This document shows, one piece after another, positions 26,753-36,281 of a DNA stretch of 64,000 nt (the first letter of the stretch is position 1; each line of letters opens with the position of its first letter). Source of the stretch: Halobaculum limi (GTDB lineage: Archaea > Halobacteriota > Halobacteria > Halobacteriales > Haloferacaceae); NCBI RefSeq assembly GCF_029490015.1, contig NZ_CP120468.1:2294001-2358000 (forward strand). Direction: 5' to 3'. The position numbers were made by a program, and so were the translations under genes. The notes beneath the pieces were generated by a model. The model searched no databases. It had not been told where the DNA came from and saw nothing but the letters and a program-made list of their open reading frames with translations.

Positions 26753-27850
26753 ATGCAGTCGCCCGTGCCCGAGCGTCGCCCGCAGTCGTTCGACCGGGTA
26801 CTCTCCTCGATGTGCACCGAGCCGCATCCGGCGGCCAGGCGCGCCGCCGAGCGGTTCCTCGCGACGAACCCCGGCGACCCCGCGACGTACCCGACGGTCG
26901 CAGAACTGGAACGCGAGACCATCGCGGGCCTCGCCGACCTGACCGGCCTCACCGACGCCGTCGACGGAACGGACGCCGACTTCGGGTCGCTTGGCTACGT
27001 CACCAGCGGCGGCACGGAGTCGAACATCCAGGCGGTTCGGGCCGCCCGCGACCGCGCCGACGCACAGTCGCCGGTCGTCGTCGCGCCGGAGTCCGCGCAC
27101 TTCAGTTTCCACAAGGCTGCGTCGGTCCTCGGCGTCGACCTCCGCACCGTCCCGACCGACGCGGACGGCCGCGCAGACCTCGACGCCGTCGCCGCCGCCG
27201 TCGACGACGACACAGCGCTCCTCGTCGGCGTCGCCGGGACGACCGAGTACGGTCGCGTCGACCCCATCCCCGCACTCTCCGATATCGCGGTCGACGCGGA
27301 GATTCCACTCCACGTCGATGCCGCGTGGGGCGGCTTTTACCTCCCGTTCTCGGGGCACGACTGGGGGTTCGAGGTGGACGGCGTCTCGACGGTGACGGTC
27401 GACCCACACAAGGTCGGACAGGCGGCCGTGCCCGCGGGCGGCCTCCTCTCGCGCGAGCGGTCGACGCTCGATTCGCTCGCGGTGGAGACGCCGTATTTAG
27501 AGACGGCGTCACAGGCGAGTCTCACCGGCACGCGGTCGGGCGCGGGCGTCGCCAGCGCCGCCGCTGTGATGGACGAACTGTGGCCCGACGGCTACCGCGC
27601 GGAGTACGACTGCGCGATGGAACTGGCGACGTGGCTCGCCGACCGCCTCCGGTCGCGCGGCCTCGACGTTGTCGACCCCGAACTGCCGCTGGTGGCGTTC
27701 GACCTACCGGACTCGGTGTTCGCTGATCTTCGCGGTCGCGACTGGCGACTGTCACGAACGGGTGCAGACGAGGCGCGCATCGTCGTGATGCCACACGTCA
27801 CTGAGGCGTCGCTATCGGCGTTTCTCGCCGACCTCGACGACTGTCTGTAG
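26753..27850 (+). CDS. mfnA: Tyrosine/aspartate decarboxylase MfnA
   Basis: PLP decarboxylase of 365 residues (group II). The PLP lysine is K220 in VDPHKVGQ, the phosphate-binding segment is TSGGTESN (84-91), and HVDAAWGG is at 187-194. Methanogens use this family for tyramine in methanofuran. Haloarchaea lack methanofuran, so aspartate decarboxylation to beta-alanine for coenzyme A is the more likely job, as shown for a Thermococcus relative. It follows ppsA by 42 bases. Confidence 0.88.
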   Translation: MQSPVPERRPQSFDRVLSSMCTEPHPAARRAAERFLATNPGDPATYPTVAELERETIAGLADLTGLTDAVDGTDADFGSLGYVTSGGTESNIQAVRAARDRADAQSPVVVAPESAHFSFHKAASVLGVDLRTVPTDADGRADLDAVAAAVDDDTALLVGVAGTTEYGRVDPIPALSDIAVDAEIPLHVDAAWGGFYLPFSGHDWGFEVDGVSTVTVDPHKVGQAAVPAGGLLSRERSTLDSLAVETPYLETASQASLTGTRSGAGVASAAAVMDELWPDGYRAEYDCAMELATWLADRLRSRGLDVVDPELPLVAFDLPDSVFADLRGRDWRLSRTGADEARIVVMPHVTEASLSAFLADLDDCL

Positions 27851-27927
27851 GCGACGCGTCGCCAGTGTGACGGGAAACCTCGCCGGGAACCACGGGACTT
27901 ATTCTCCGCTACACCAGCCATTCGACT

Positions 27928-28530
27928 GTGACACTCGTCCCCGCAGTCCTGGCGGCCCCGGTCGACCCGACCGTGGCCCTTCTCGTCTCCGAACCGGGGT
28001 TCTGGCCGCAGTTCGACTGGCTGACCCGACTCGTCGAGACCGCTACTGGCTGGGTCGGACTCGGAATCATCTTCGTGTACTCGTTCCTCATCGCGTTCGC
28101 GCTTCCGGGCGTGAGCGAGATCGTGTTGCTCGCGCCGCTCGATCTGGGACTACCGACGTGGGCGAAACTCTCGGTCATTATGTTAGTGTCGGGCCTCGGA
28201 AAGGCCGCAGGCTCGGTGTTCGCGTTCCACATCGGCCAAGAGGCGAAGCAGTCGGGACCGGTCATCCGGTGGATGCGCAACTCCCGATTCAACATCATCG
28301 AACTGTCCGAGAGCGCGACCGTCGAACTCGCTCGACGGTTCGGATACGCCGGCCTCGCACTGGCGCTGTGTGTGCCGTTCTTCCCCGACACGCTCTCCAT
28401 CTACGCGTTCGCCGTCCTCGAACGCGACTACGTCCGGTTCGCCGTCGCGACGTTCATCGGCAGCGTCGGCCGTCTACTGGTGACGCTCGGACTGTTCGGC
28501 GTCGGGTCGTTCACAATCGGCTTGTTGTGA
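27928..28530 (+). CDS. VTT/SNARE-associated (YqaA-like) membrane protein
   Basis: 200 residues and about five hydrophobic segments. The VTT-domain pattern is visible: ALPGVSEIVLLAPL, then GKAAGSVFAFHIGQEAK, then RFGYAGLALALCVPFFPDTLSIYAFAVL. Relatives (DedA/TMEM41/YqaA) act in membrane lipid scrambling or transport. Function here is unknown. Starts with GTG. Confidence 0.8.
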   Translation: MTLVPAVLAAPVDPTVALLVSEPGFWPQFDWLTRLVETATGWVGLGIIFVYSFLIAFALPGVSEIVLLAPLDLGLPTWAKLSVIMLVSGLGKAAGSVFAFHIGQEAKQSGPVIRWMRNSRFNIIELSESATVELARRFGYAGLALALCVPFFPDTLSIYAFAVLERDYVRFAVATFIGSVGRLLVTLGLFGVGSFTIGLL

Positions 28531-28560
28531 GCACTGCGGGTCGACTACGTCTCCACTGAT

Positions 28561-29661
28561 TCATTCATCGCCGTCAAGTGCCTCGTGAGTGACGCGGTAG
28601 CCGCCCGGGCTTCGTGAGATGGCACTCGCCGCGTACAGCCGAATGTCTCGTTCGCGTTTCGTCACGACCGGGAACTGGTAGTGAGTCGCTTCGTAGGATG
28701 GTCGCTCGTCGCGGTCGGCGACGAACGCCCGATGGTCGCGGAGGCGACGCTGTCCGCGTTCGCGTGAGAACGCCGGGATTGTCTCGACGCGGTCGGCGAA
28801 GTCCGCGAGGAACTGCCGGTCGTGTTCGACGCCGACGGAGTCGCGTCCGGCGGTTATCGCGGCGACGGTCGTCGTCCCGGTCCCCCAGAACGGGTCGAGG
28901 ACGCGGTCGCCGTACGCCGAGAACATACAGATCAACCGGTAGGGGAGTTCCACCGGGAACGCCGCCGACCGCTCGCGTGAGCCCGTCGCGTCGAGCGCTT
29001 GTTCGACGCCGCGGAGGTCGTCCCAGGTGTCCGAGAACCAGCGGTTGCGCTCCTCCCAGAAGTACGCCGACGCGTAGCGTGCGGGGTCGCCAGCGTCGAA
29101 CGAGCGGCGCCCACCGTTGCGAAACACGAGGACGTGTTCGTGTTCGAGTGTGACGTACGCGTTCGGCGGGAGCGTCCCACTCCCCATGAACTTCGTCGGC
29201 GCGTTCGTCGGCTTACGCCAGAGGATACCCGGCAATCGGTCGAGTCCCGACCTGATCAGCGTGTCCGCAATGCGAGTGGCGTTGTCCCACAGACGGAAGC
29301 GCCCGCCGAGCGACCGCGTGGCGTCGCCGACGTTCACGCAGGCGATGCCGCCCGGCGCGAGCACTCGTGAGAGTTCGCGCCACGCGGGTGCGAGCGTCTC
29401 GTGCATCGCGTCGAACGCGCGTTCGGCGGCGGCCTGGTCGCCGTCCTCCGCGGCAGACAGCGCCGTCAACAGCGACGGATCGAGCGACGAGAACAGGTCG
29501 TCCCACTGCTCGACCATCGGGTACGGCGGCGAGGTCACGACGAGGTCGACGCTGTCGTCGGCCAGTGGGAGTTCGCGAGCGTCGCCGACGCTCACGGCGT
29601 GTGTCGTCGTGAACGTCTCGTCGACGCCGGGCACGCCGCGCAGGTCGTCCTCGTCGGTCAT
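28561..29661 (-). CDS. Orphan DNA methyltransferase, beta class (Zim-like)
   Basis: 366 residues. The catalytic motif TSPPYP (43-48) precedes the SAM-binding motif DPFWGTGTT (256-264), which is the beta-class order for N4-cytosine or N6-adenine methylases. No restriction endonuclease gene is next to it. It looks like the haloarchaeal Zim enzymes that modify CTAG. That sequence is strikingly rare in this window, but the specificity assignment is by resemblance only. Confidence 0.82.
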   Translation of the reverse strand: MTDEDDLRGVPGVDETFTTTHAVSVGDARELPLADDSVDLVVTSPPYPMVEQWDDLFSSLDPSLLTALSAAEDGDQAAAERAFDAMHETLAPAWRELSRVLAPGGIACVNVGDATRSLGGRFRLWDNATRIADTLIRSGLDRLPGILWRKPTNAPTKFMGSGTLPPNAYVTLEHEHVLVFRNGGRRSFDAGDPARYASAYFWEERNRWFSDTWDDLRGVEQALDATGSRERSAAFPVELPYRLICMFSAYGDRVLDPFWGTGTTTVAAITAGRDSVGVEHDRQFLADFADRVETIPAFSRERGQRRLRDHRAFVADRDERPSYEATHYQFPVVTKRERDIRLYAASAISRSPGGYRVTHEALDGDE

Positions 29662-29728
29662 CGAGTCACCGACTACACCGCCTGCGAGCGCACTAGTAAA
29701 GCCCCGTGATGTGCGTGTCGCCGAGCGA

Positions 29729-30085
29729 CTACTCGGCGCAGGCTTCGAGCCACTCGCCAGCCCACGCCTCGACCTCGTTGAACACCGGCGAGAGCGACTC
29801 GCCTTTCGCCGACAGCGAGTAGTACGTCGCCACCGGCGCGTCGGGTTCCATCCGCTTCTCGACGAAGTCCATCTCCCGGAGGTCGTCGAGGACGCGCGAG
29901 AGCGTCCGGGCGCTCGCGTCCGTCGAGCGCTTCAGTTCGTTGAATCGCTTCTCGCCGTCCTGCAAGTCGTGAAGCACGACCAGCCGCCACCGGGACCCCA
30001 CCTGCTCGATCGCGTCGACGATCGGACACGGGCCCGCATCGACCGACTCAACAGATTCCGCCGTTCGTGCTTCTTCTACTGCCAT
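29729..30085 (-). CDS. HxlR-family transcriptional regulator
   Basis: 118 residues with the HxlR winged helix: CPIVDAIEQVGSRWRLVVLHDL, then RFNELKRSTDASARTLSRVLDDLREMDFVEKR. The conserved N-terminal cysteine (CP) that senses redox in some members is present. ATG 30085 fits the TATA box 24 bases upstream. The target is unknown. The next gene on the same strand is the DNA methylase, 67 bases downstream. Confidence 0.88.
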   Translation of the reverse strand: MAVEEARTAESVESVDAGPCPIVDAIEQVGSRWRLVVLHDLQDGEKRFNELKRSTDASARTLSRVLDDLREMDFVEKRMEPDAPVATYYSLSAKGESLSPVFNEVEAWAGEWLEACAE

Positions 30086-30108
30086 CGACGGCTTAACGGC
30101 TGCCCGGC

Positions 30109-30115
30109 ATATAGC
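30109..30115 (-). promoter_or_regulatory. TATA box of the HxlR regulator gene
   Basis: Read on the minus strand the sequence is CTATATG, ending 24 bases before the ATG at 30085. This indicates a leaderless transcript. Confidence 0.55.
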
Positions 30116-30193
30116 AGTTCGCATCCGAACCGGGTTACGAACGATAACTAGCTGTCACGATGCGACTGGTGATGGTCGGCGCTCGGTCGCCGG

Positions 30194-30484
30194 TCACTCC
30201 TCGCTCTCGCGTGCCGCCCGCCGCGCCTCCCACGACTTCAGACTGTTACGAACCGCCGCGAGGTCTTCGGGGTCGCCCGCCTCGCGTCTGTCGACGACGC
30301 TCCACCCCTCGTCGGGGTCGTAGCCGAGGCCGAATATCGTCTCGCCCGCCTGAACCGCCAACGCCCGGATGTCGTCGTCGTCGACACCGAGCGGTGCCGC
30401 CTCGGTGACGCTGTCTGCGTCACGAAGTGCCTGTAACTCAGCCGAACGGAGCGGTCGCGCCGGTAAGGATTCGAGAATCGCCAT
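30194..30484 (-). CDS. Small acidic protein of unknown function
   Basis: 96 residues (MAILESLPARPL start). It has no membrane segment and no family I can name. The middle contains DDDDIRALAVQAGETIFGLGYDPDEGW and the C-terminus is a charged helix (NSLKSWEARRAARESEE). Acidic composition and frame quality support a real gene. Confidence 0.6.
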   Translation of the reverse strand: MAILESLPARPLRSAELQALRDADSVTEAAPLGVDDDDIRALAVQAGETIFGLGYDPDEGWSVVDRREAGDPEDLAAVRNSLKSWEARRAARESEE

Positions 30485-30562
30485 ACCGGCGGGAGGACGG
30501 CGACCGAGTTCAACGGTTCGACTCAGACCGCCCAACGGCGGGACAGAAGCCGGCCCCGGGTT

Positions 30563-30934
30563 TCAAACCGTGATTCCTTCGCTGACCCAGTCCCAGGCCT
30601 CGTCGCGGTCGTCGTGTTCGAAGAACTCGACCTCGACGCTGGTGAGTAGGTCGGCGACCGCCGTCGACCATTCGAGAAGCCGTCCTTCGCCGACGATGGC
30701 GTACCGATAGATGTCGTCGCTGAACTGGCGCCACAGCTTCAGATCGTCGTCGAGTGCCTCCAACTCCGGACGCGGAATCCCGTCGAACTCGACGTACAGG
30801 CGCACCGAACCGTGTTCGCGGACGCGTTCGTCCATCTCGTCGCTGAGCGCCTGGAAGTCCTCTTCGGTGACCTGATCGGTGAAGCCGACGGCGAGTACCG
30901 GTCCCTCGTTGCGGTCCTCGATGTATCGGAACAT
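30563..30934 (-). CDS. SpoIIAA-like/STAS-fold protein
   Basis: 123 residues resembling the SpoIIAA-like (DUF3478/STAS) family: VLAVGFTDQVTEEDFQAL, then LYVEFDGIPRPELEALDDDLKLW, then IVGEGRLLEWSTAVADL. These single-domain proteins may bind lipids or act as anti-anti-sigma-like switches; the role in archaea is unknown. ATG 30934 fits the family start. Confidence 0.72.
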   Translation of the reverse strand: MFRYIEDRNEGPVLAVGFTDQVTEEDFQALSDEMDERVREHGSVRLYVEFDGIPRPELEALDDDLKLWRQFSDDIYRYAIVGEGRLLEWSTAVADLLTSVEVEFFEHDDRDEAWDWVSEGITV

Positions 30935-31015
30935 ACGTTCGCTGTGTCTCCGGCCGCGGTCATTGAACCCACCGCGGATTCTCACCGTACCGGATTCGGT
31001 ATCGCGCTATCCGAT

Positions 31016-31492
31016 TTATGTAGGCTCGAACGCGTCCACCGGTTCGGGCTCTGCGATCCGCCGCAGCGTCGCCGGAGACAGTTCGAACACGGCGTCTGGC
31101 GTTCCAGCAGCAGCCCAGATCTGGTCGTGGGAGCGGAGCGACTCGTCGAGATACGTCGCCACCGGTGTCTCGTGTCCGAACGGCGGTACGCCGCCGATGC
31201 TCCATCCGGTCGCACGTTTCACTTCGTCGGGGGTCGCGGTCCGAACTGTTTCCGCCCCGAGTTCGGCGGCGAGTGCGTCGGTGTCGACGCGGTTGTCCCC
31301 GGCGGTGAGAACGACGACCACCTCGCCGTCGACGACGACGACGATGCTTTTCACGATCTGTGCGACCGAACAGCCGATAGCGACGGCCGCATCTCGGGCG
31401 GTCTTCGTCCCCTCTGGGAACTCCTCGATGGATGGTTCGAGTCCGTACGCTGCGTGGACACGGTCGGCGAACTCGGCTGCTGTCGGGTGCAT
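31016..31492 (-). CDS. YbaK/ProX-like tRNA-editing domain protein
   Basis: 158 residues of the YbaK/EbsC family. The conserved TARDAAVAIGCSVAQIVKSIV and GWSIGGVPPFGHE motifs are clear. The family hydrolyses misacylated tRNA such as Cys- or Ala-tRNA(Pro). It lies upstream of and divergent from metG, a fitting but not proving neighbour. Confidence 0.88.
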   Translation of the reverse strand: MHPTAAEFADRVHAAYGLEPSIEEFPEGTKTARDAAVAIGCSVAQIVKSIVVVVDGEVVVVLTAGDNRVDTDALAAELGAETVRTATPDEVKRATGWSIGGVPPFGHETPVATYLDESLRSHDQIWAAAGTPDAVFELSPATLRRIAEPEPVDAFEPT

Positions 31493-31794
31493 ACTACCGC
31501 GATCCGTCGCCTCCGACAAGTAGGTGAGCGGATGCGACTTGTTCGCACGGGTCCGGTGAACTGAAGCCCGAGAACTCCCACGTCTCGGTCGATGACCCAC
31601 TCGACGCTCTCGATGCGGATGCGACGGCGCGTCAGCGTCGGGTGGAGCGTTCGCGTTCGGGCCGACTCGTAGTGGGGTCGCCTCGGGCGGAACGTGAACC
31701 CTGTCGCGGCCAGAGCGAACAGATCGGCGTCCACGGGCGGGGATCGTTCGCCCGATTCGGCGGGCTTTAGGCCCGCATCCACCACACCACATCT
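31493..31794. other. Intergenic region upstream of metG
   Basis: 302 bases between the divergent YbaK and metG genes. The right end holds the palindromic promoter. On the minus strand a GTG at 31734 opens a frame whose first 70 or so codons look protein-like (IRIESVEWVIDRDVGVLGL). It runs on into the YbaK gene in another frame, so it is not called as a gene. Confidence 0.45.
31760..31776 (+). promoter_or_regulatory. Palindromic TATA region of metG
   Basis: GCGGGC-TTTAG-GCCCGC is a 6-base inverted repeat enclosing a TATA-like CTTTAG centred about 27 bases before the metG ATG. It may be a self-contained operator/promoter or serve both directions. Confidence 0.4.
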
Positions 31795-33879
31795 ATGAGC
31801 AGCCAGGACACCCACGAGGCGTTCCCGACGGACGCGCCCGCGGTGGTCACGTGTGGGTTGCCGTACGCAAACGGCGACCTCCACATCGGCCACCTCCGCA
31901 CGTACGTCGGCGGCGACGTCTACTCGCGAGCGCTCGAATCGCTCGGCCAAGACACCGCGTTCGTCTGCGGGTCCGACATGCACGGCACGCCCATCGCCGT
32001 GCAGGCCATTCAGGAGGGCATCGACCCCGAGGAGTTCGCCCTCGAGTGGCACGAGCAGTACAAGGAGACGTTCCCGAAGTTCGGCGTCGACTTCGACAAC
32101 TACGGCCACACCCACGACGACGCGAATCGGGAACTCACCTACGAGATCGTCGAGAAACTGGAGGAAGAGGGGTACGTCTACGAGAAGGAGATCAAGGTCG
32201 CGTGGGACCCCGTCGACGAACAACCGCTTCCCGACCGCTACGTCGAGGGCACGTGCCCGTACTGTGGGGAACACGCCCGCGGTGACGAGTGTGACGAGGG
32301 CTGTGGTCGCCACCTCGAACCCGGCGAGATCGAAGACCCTGTCTCGACCATCTCGGGCAACCCCGCCGAGTATCGCGACCGCGCACACAAGTTCTTCGAG
32401 GTCTCGGAACTCGCGGAGTACCTCGACGGCTTCCTCGACCGAGTGGAGGGAACGAGCAACGCCCGTAATCAGCCGCGACAGTGGCTTGAAGACGGTCTGC
32501 AGGATTGGTGTATCACCCGCGATCTGGACTGGGGCTTCGACTACCCCGGCGAAGACGACCTCGTCCTCTACGTGTGGGTCGACGCACCCATCGAGTACAT
32601 CGCCTCGACGAAGCAGTACACCGACCGCGTCGGCGCGGACGTGTACGACTGGGACGAAGCGTGGCGCGAGGACGGCGATATCGTCCACATCATCGGCCGC
32701 GACATCATCCAGCACCACACCATCTTCTGGCCCGCGATGCTCCACGTCGCCGACTTCCAGGAACCGCGTGCCGTGATGGCGAGCGGCTTTATGACGCTCG
32801 GCGGGAAGGGCTTCTCCACCTCCCGGAACCGCGCGGTGTGGGCCCGCGAGTACCTCGACGAGGGCTTTCACCCGGACCTCCTGCGCTACTACCTCGCCAC
32901 CAACGGCGGGTTCCAACAGGACGTCGACTTCTCGTGGGAGAAGTTCCGCGACCGCGTCAACACCGAACTCGTCGGTACGGTCGGCAACTTCCTGTATCGC
33001 TCCCTGCTGTTCGCGTACCGCAACTACGAGGGGACGCCCGACGCAGAGGTCAGCGACGAGGTCGAGGCCCGCATCGAGGAGGCCATCGACGACATCGCCG
33101 CCGGTGTCAACGACTACTCCGTGCGCGCCATCGGACAGGCGACGACCGACCTGGCCCGCTTCGGCAACGAGTACATCCAGCGTGAGGAGCCGTGGAACCT
33201 CGTCGGCGAAGACGACGAGGCGGCCGCGCAGGTCATCCGCGACTGCGTGCAGATCGCGAAGGCCATCGCCGTCCTGTTCGAGCCAATCGCCCCCGGCAAG
33301 AGCGAGGCACTCTGGACGCAACTCGGCGAAGACGGCTCCGTCCACGACGTGACGACCGACGCCGCCCTCGAGGCGCCGCCGCGCGAGTTCGACGCGCCCG
33401 AAGAACTCTACGAGAAGATCGAAGACGAACGCGTCGAAGAACTCAACGAGAAACTCCAGTCGCGCGTCGCCGAGGCGACCGCAGACGACGCGGAAACCGA
33501 AACTGACGAGGGAGACGACGATGACGCTGAGGACGTGAGCGACATCGAACCCGTCACCGACGACCGTATCAGCTTCGAGGAGTTCCAGGACCTGGACCTC
33601 CGCGTGGGTGAAATCCTCACCGCAGACCCCATCGAAGACTCCGACAACCTCGTAAAACTCACCGTCGACATCGGCGTCGAGGAGCGTCAGATCGTCGCCG
33701 GCATCCAACAACTCCACGACACCGACTCGCTGCCCGGGACGAAGGTCGTCATCGTCGCAAACCTCGAGAAGGCCGAACTGTTCGGCCACGAGTCCAACGG
33801 GATGCTCCTCGCCGCCGGCGAGGACGCCGACCTCCTGACGACGCACGGCGACTCGGCCATCGGCACGAAGATTCGGTAA
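31795..33879 (+). CDS. metG: Methionyl-tRNA synthetase
   Basis: Charges tRNA(Met). It has 694 residues. HIGH is at 30-33 in PYANGDLHIGHL. Zinc-knuckle cysteines are in CPYCGEHARGDECDEGC. The KMSKS loop appears as GKGFSTSRN, the variant form used by haloarchaea. An acidic linker (DAETETDEGDDDDAEDVSD) joins a C-terminal EMAP/Trbp111-type tRNA-binding domain (LDLRVGEILTADPIEDSDNLVKL-type pattern). In bacteria this domain makes dimers and boosts tRNA binding. Confidence 0.97.
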   Translation: MSSQDTHEAFPTDAPAVVTCGLPYANGDLHIGHLRTYVGGDVYSRALESLGQDTAFVCGSDMHGTPIAVQAIQEGIDPEEFALEWHEQYKETFPKFGVDFDNYGHTHDDANRELTYEIVEKLEEEGYVYEKEIKVAWDPVDEQPLPDRYVEGTCPYCGEHARGDECDEGCGRHLEPGEIEDPVSTISGNPAEYRDRAHKFFEVSELAEYLDGFLDRVEGTSNARNQPRQWLEDGLQDWCITRDLDWGFDYPGEDDLVLYVWVDAPIEYIASTKQYTDRVGADVYDWDEAWREDGDIVHIIGRDIIQHHTIFWPAMLHVADFQEPRAVMASGFMTLGGKGFSTSRNRAVWAREYLDEGFHPDLLRYYLATNGGFQQDVDFSWEKFRDRVNTELVGTVGNFLYRSLLFAYRNYEGTPDAEVSDEVEARIEEAIDDIAAGVNDYSVRAIGQATTDLARFGNEYIQREEPWNLVGEDDEAAAQVIRDCVQIAKAIAVLFEPIAPGKSEALWTQLGEDGSVHDVTTDAALEAPPREFDAPEELYEKIEDERVEELNEKLQSRVAEATADDAETETDEGDDDDAEDVSDIEPVTDDRISFEEFQDLDLRVGEILTADPIEDSDNLVKLTVDIGVEERQIVAGIQQLHDTDSLPGTKVVIVANLEKAELFGHESNGMLLAAGEDADLLTTHGDSAIGTKIR

Positions 33880-34058
33880 GCGTCGCCGACACGGTTTCGC
33901 TGTTTGGCGGTTTCTCTCTCCGATTTCGACCGGTAGCGACTGATTCGCGCCTTTCCCCTTCGACCGCCGGATGGTCCCTACAGACTGCTGATACACCAGA
34001 TACTGCGATACAAAATCGGCAGATTCCCAGAGAGCGCAGGTCCGGCAGCGAGGCGCCG

Positions 34059-34910
34059 TCAGTCGGCGCGTATCCGAATCCGGATCCCGTCGGGGTCGCT
34101 GACGAGGAACGAGTCGTCCGAGTCCTCGTCGACGCGTGCACCGATGCCAGCGAGTCGATCACGCGCCGCGTCGACGGCGTCCTCGTCGGGAACGACGACC
34201 GAAATCTCCACGAGTCCCCGTCCTGAGACCGGATCAGACCGGCGGTTCCACGTGTTGAGACCGACGTGGTGGTGGTAGCCGTCGGCGGCGACAAACAGGG
34301 CTTCGTCGGCCCATCGCTGGCGCACGTCGAACCCGACGCCGTCGACGTAGAACGCCTCGCTGTCGTCGAGGTCGGTCACTTCGAGGTGGACGTGTCCGAC
34401 AGCCGTCTCGGACGGAGCGCTAGCGTCCGCCGCCCCCGCCCGGTCTGCGAGGAGGGCGTCGGTGTCGAGCGGAAGCGTGTCCATCTCTACGCGGCCGTCC
34501 GTTTCGGGCCACTCCTCGCGCGGGCGGTCGCGGTACAGTTCGACGCCGTTGCCCTCGGGGTCACGAAGATACAGCGCCTCGCTCACGCGGTGGTCCGATG
34601 CGCCGGTGAGTTGGTCGCCGGAGGCCTGTATACGGTGAAGCGCATCGCCGAGCGCCGCCCGCGAAGGGAACAGAAAGGCGGTGTGGAACAAGCCGGCCGC
34701 CCGTGGCGGCCGTTCGTCGGCGTCGGGGTCGGCTTCGAGGACGAGCAGCGAGCGGTCGTCGGTGCCGAGAACGGCGCGGTCGCTCGTCCGGTCGAGCACC
34801 GCGAGTCCGACCACTTCTCGGTAGAACGCGAGTACCGCGTCGAGGTCGGTGACGGCGAGCGTGACCCGGTCGACGTAGGTGGTCGACCCAGTCGGATGAG
34901 GAACTGTCAT
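34059..34910 (-). CDS. VOC-superfamily protein (two glyoxalase-like domains)
   Basis: 283 residues made of two vicinal-oxygen-chelate repeats. The first begins YVDRVTLAVTDLDAVLAFYREVVGL, and the second begins VGHVHLEVTDLDDSEAFYVDGVGF. Metal-ligand candidates include the GHVHLEV histidine, HHHVGLN and the glutamate of LVEISV. It resembles bacterial CatE-type ring-cleavage dioxygenases, but the substrate is unknown. Single gene. Confidence 0.82.
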   Translation of the reverse strand: MTVPHPTGSTTYVDRVTLAVTDLDAVLAFYREVVGLAVLDRTSDRAVLGTDDRSLLVLEADPDADERPPRAAGLFHTAFLFPSRAALGDALHRIQASGDQLTGASDHRVSEALYLRDPEGNGVELYRDRPREEWPETDGRVEMDTLPLDTDALLADRAGAADASAPSETAVGHVHLEVTDLDDSEAFYVDGVGFDVRQRWADEALFVAADGYHHHVGLNTWNRRSDPVSGRGLVEISVVVPDEDAVDAARDRLAGIGARVDEDSDDSFLVSDPDGIRIRIRAD

Positions 34911-34998
34911 CGTCTCACTCGTGTGCGGCCAGTCAGATAGCGTTGCCCCGGTCGTGGTTCGCCGGGACCACGCAGTTCGCCCGACGCTCCCGTCCACC

Positions 34999-36174
34999 TC
35001 ACTCTGGGAGCCAGGACGCCTGCTGTGCGACGACCAGCGCAGCGAGGAGGACTGCGAGACCACCGGCGGCGACGCCGAACACGAGGTCGTAGGCGAACCC
35101 GGCTTCGCGAAGCGTCCCCACGAACGACGACCCCGTCGCCTGCACGACCATCATCGACGCGGAGTAGACGGCGTACGCCGACCCGCGCGTCGCGTCCGGC
35201 AGCGTGTCGAGGAGGTAGGTGTCCATCGCAGGGAACAGCGAGTGGATGACGTAGCCGATGACCGCCGAGACGAGGAGGAGGGGGACGAGTCCAGACACTG
35301 TCACCAACGCGAACAGGCAGACGACGAACGCCGCGAGCACCGAGAGCAGATACGGGATGTGCGGGAGTCGGTCGGCGAGTCGCCCCGAGATCATAAACGC
35401 GGGGACACCCGCACCGAAGACGACGGTGAGGGCGTTTCGCGCGACGTTCGGGGGAAGCCCCTTGTCGAGCATATACAGTTCGTAGAAGTTGAACACGCCC
35501 TGCCAGACGAAGCCGGTGATGCCGAGAATCAACACCCCGGTGAGGACGGTCCGCCACTCGGTTCGCGCCGCGCCGAGGAGGTCGCGGTCGTCGGTCCCCG
35601 CCTCGGGGAGGTCCGCACGGCGGGCAGTGACGACCAACGCGACCGTGACGAGTGCGGCGGCGACGGCGATGATAGCGAAGACGGCACGCCAGCCAGCGAC
35701 TTCGCGGATGCCCAGTCCGAGCGCGATAGTCACGAACGGCGCGGCGCTGACGGCGGCCAACTGACTCGCGGTGCCGTGAATCCCCATCACCCGGCCGACC
35801 GTCTCGGGGAACAGTTCCGACACGAGCGGATTGCCCGCGATGAAGTACACGCCCGACGCGAGTCCCATCCCGACCGCAGCGATCATCAGTACGTCGATGC
35901 CAGGTGCGAGTGAGGCGAACGTCGCCGCGAGCGTGAGGACCGCCCCCGCGACGAGGACGACGTAGTGTCGGGGGACTTTGGTGAGCAACCAGCCGACCGG
36001 CAGGCGTGGGGCGGCGCTGCCGACCCACACGAGCGTAACGAGGAGTCCGGCCGTCGCCTCGCCGATGCCGAAGGTGTCGATGAACTCCGAGAGCAACGGG
36101 GCGAACACGACACGGGCCATATTGACGAGGAAAACCAGCCCACAAAGCGACCCGAACAGCCGAACGCGTGACAC
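34999..36174 (-). CDS. Major facilitator superfamily transporter
   Basis: 391 residues with twelve hydrophobic segments and a central basic loop near 190-205. MFS signatures include GSAAPRLPVGWLLTKVPRHY between helices 2 and 3 and GRLADRLPHIPYLL at the matching place in the second half. The substrate is unknown. Starts with GTG at 36174, close to the first membrane segment. Confidence 0.88.
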   Translation of the reverse strand: MSRVRLFGSLCGLVFLVNMARVVFAPLLSEFIDTFGIGEATAGLLVTLVWVGSAAPRLPVGWLLTKVPRHYVVLVAGAVLTLAATFASLAPGIDVLMIAAVGMGLASGVYFIAGNPLVSELFPETVGRVMGIHGTASQLAAVSAAPFVTIALGLGIREVAGWRAVFAIIAVAAALVTVALVVTARRADLPEAGTDDRDLLGAARTEWRTVLTGVLILGITGFVWQGVFNFYELYMLDKGLPPNVARNALTVVFGAGVPAFMISGRLADRLPHIPYLLSVLAAFVVCLFALVTVSGLVPLLLVSAVIGYVIHSLFPAMDTYLLDTLPDATRGSAYAVYSASMMVVQATGSSFVGTLREAGFAYDLVFGVAAGGLAVLLAALVVAQQASWLPE

Positions 36175-36251
36175 GGTTGTGCTTCCGGGTGGGTGGGGTC
36201 AAGCCTTCCGACTCGACGTCGGCGTGTCGGGCGTTCGCACGCAGCGCCGTG

Positions 36252-36258
36252 CTTTTGT
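36252..36258 (+). promoter_or_regulatory. TATA-like box of the small zinc-finger gene
   Basis: CTTTTGT lies 23-30 bases before the GTG at 36282. It supports that start over the longer frame. Confidence 0.4.
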
Positions 36259-36281
36259 GCCCCACGCGTCAACGCGAACGT

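Noticed and set aside
31351-33996. Open frame of 881 codons on the minus strand
   Set aside because: It is the antisense of metG. The frame stays open because of strong third-position GC bias, and its translation has no domain. The metG frame has all expected motifs.
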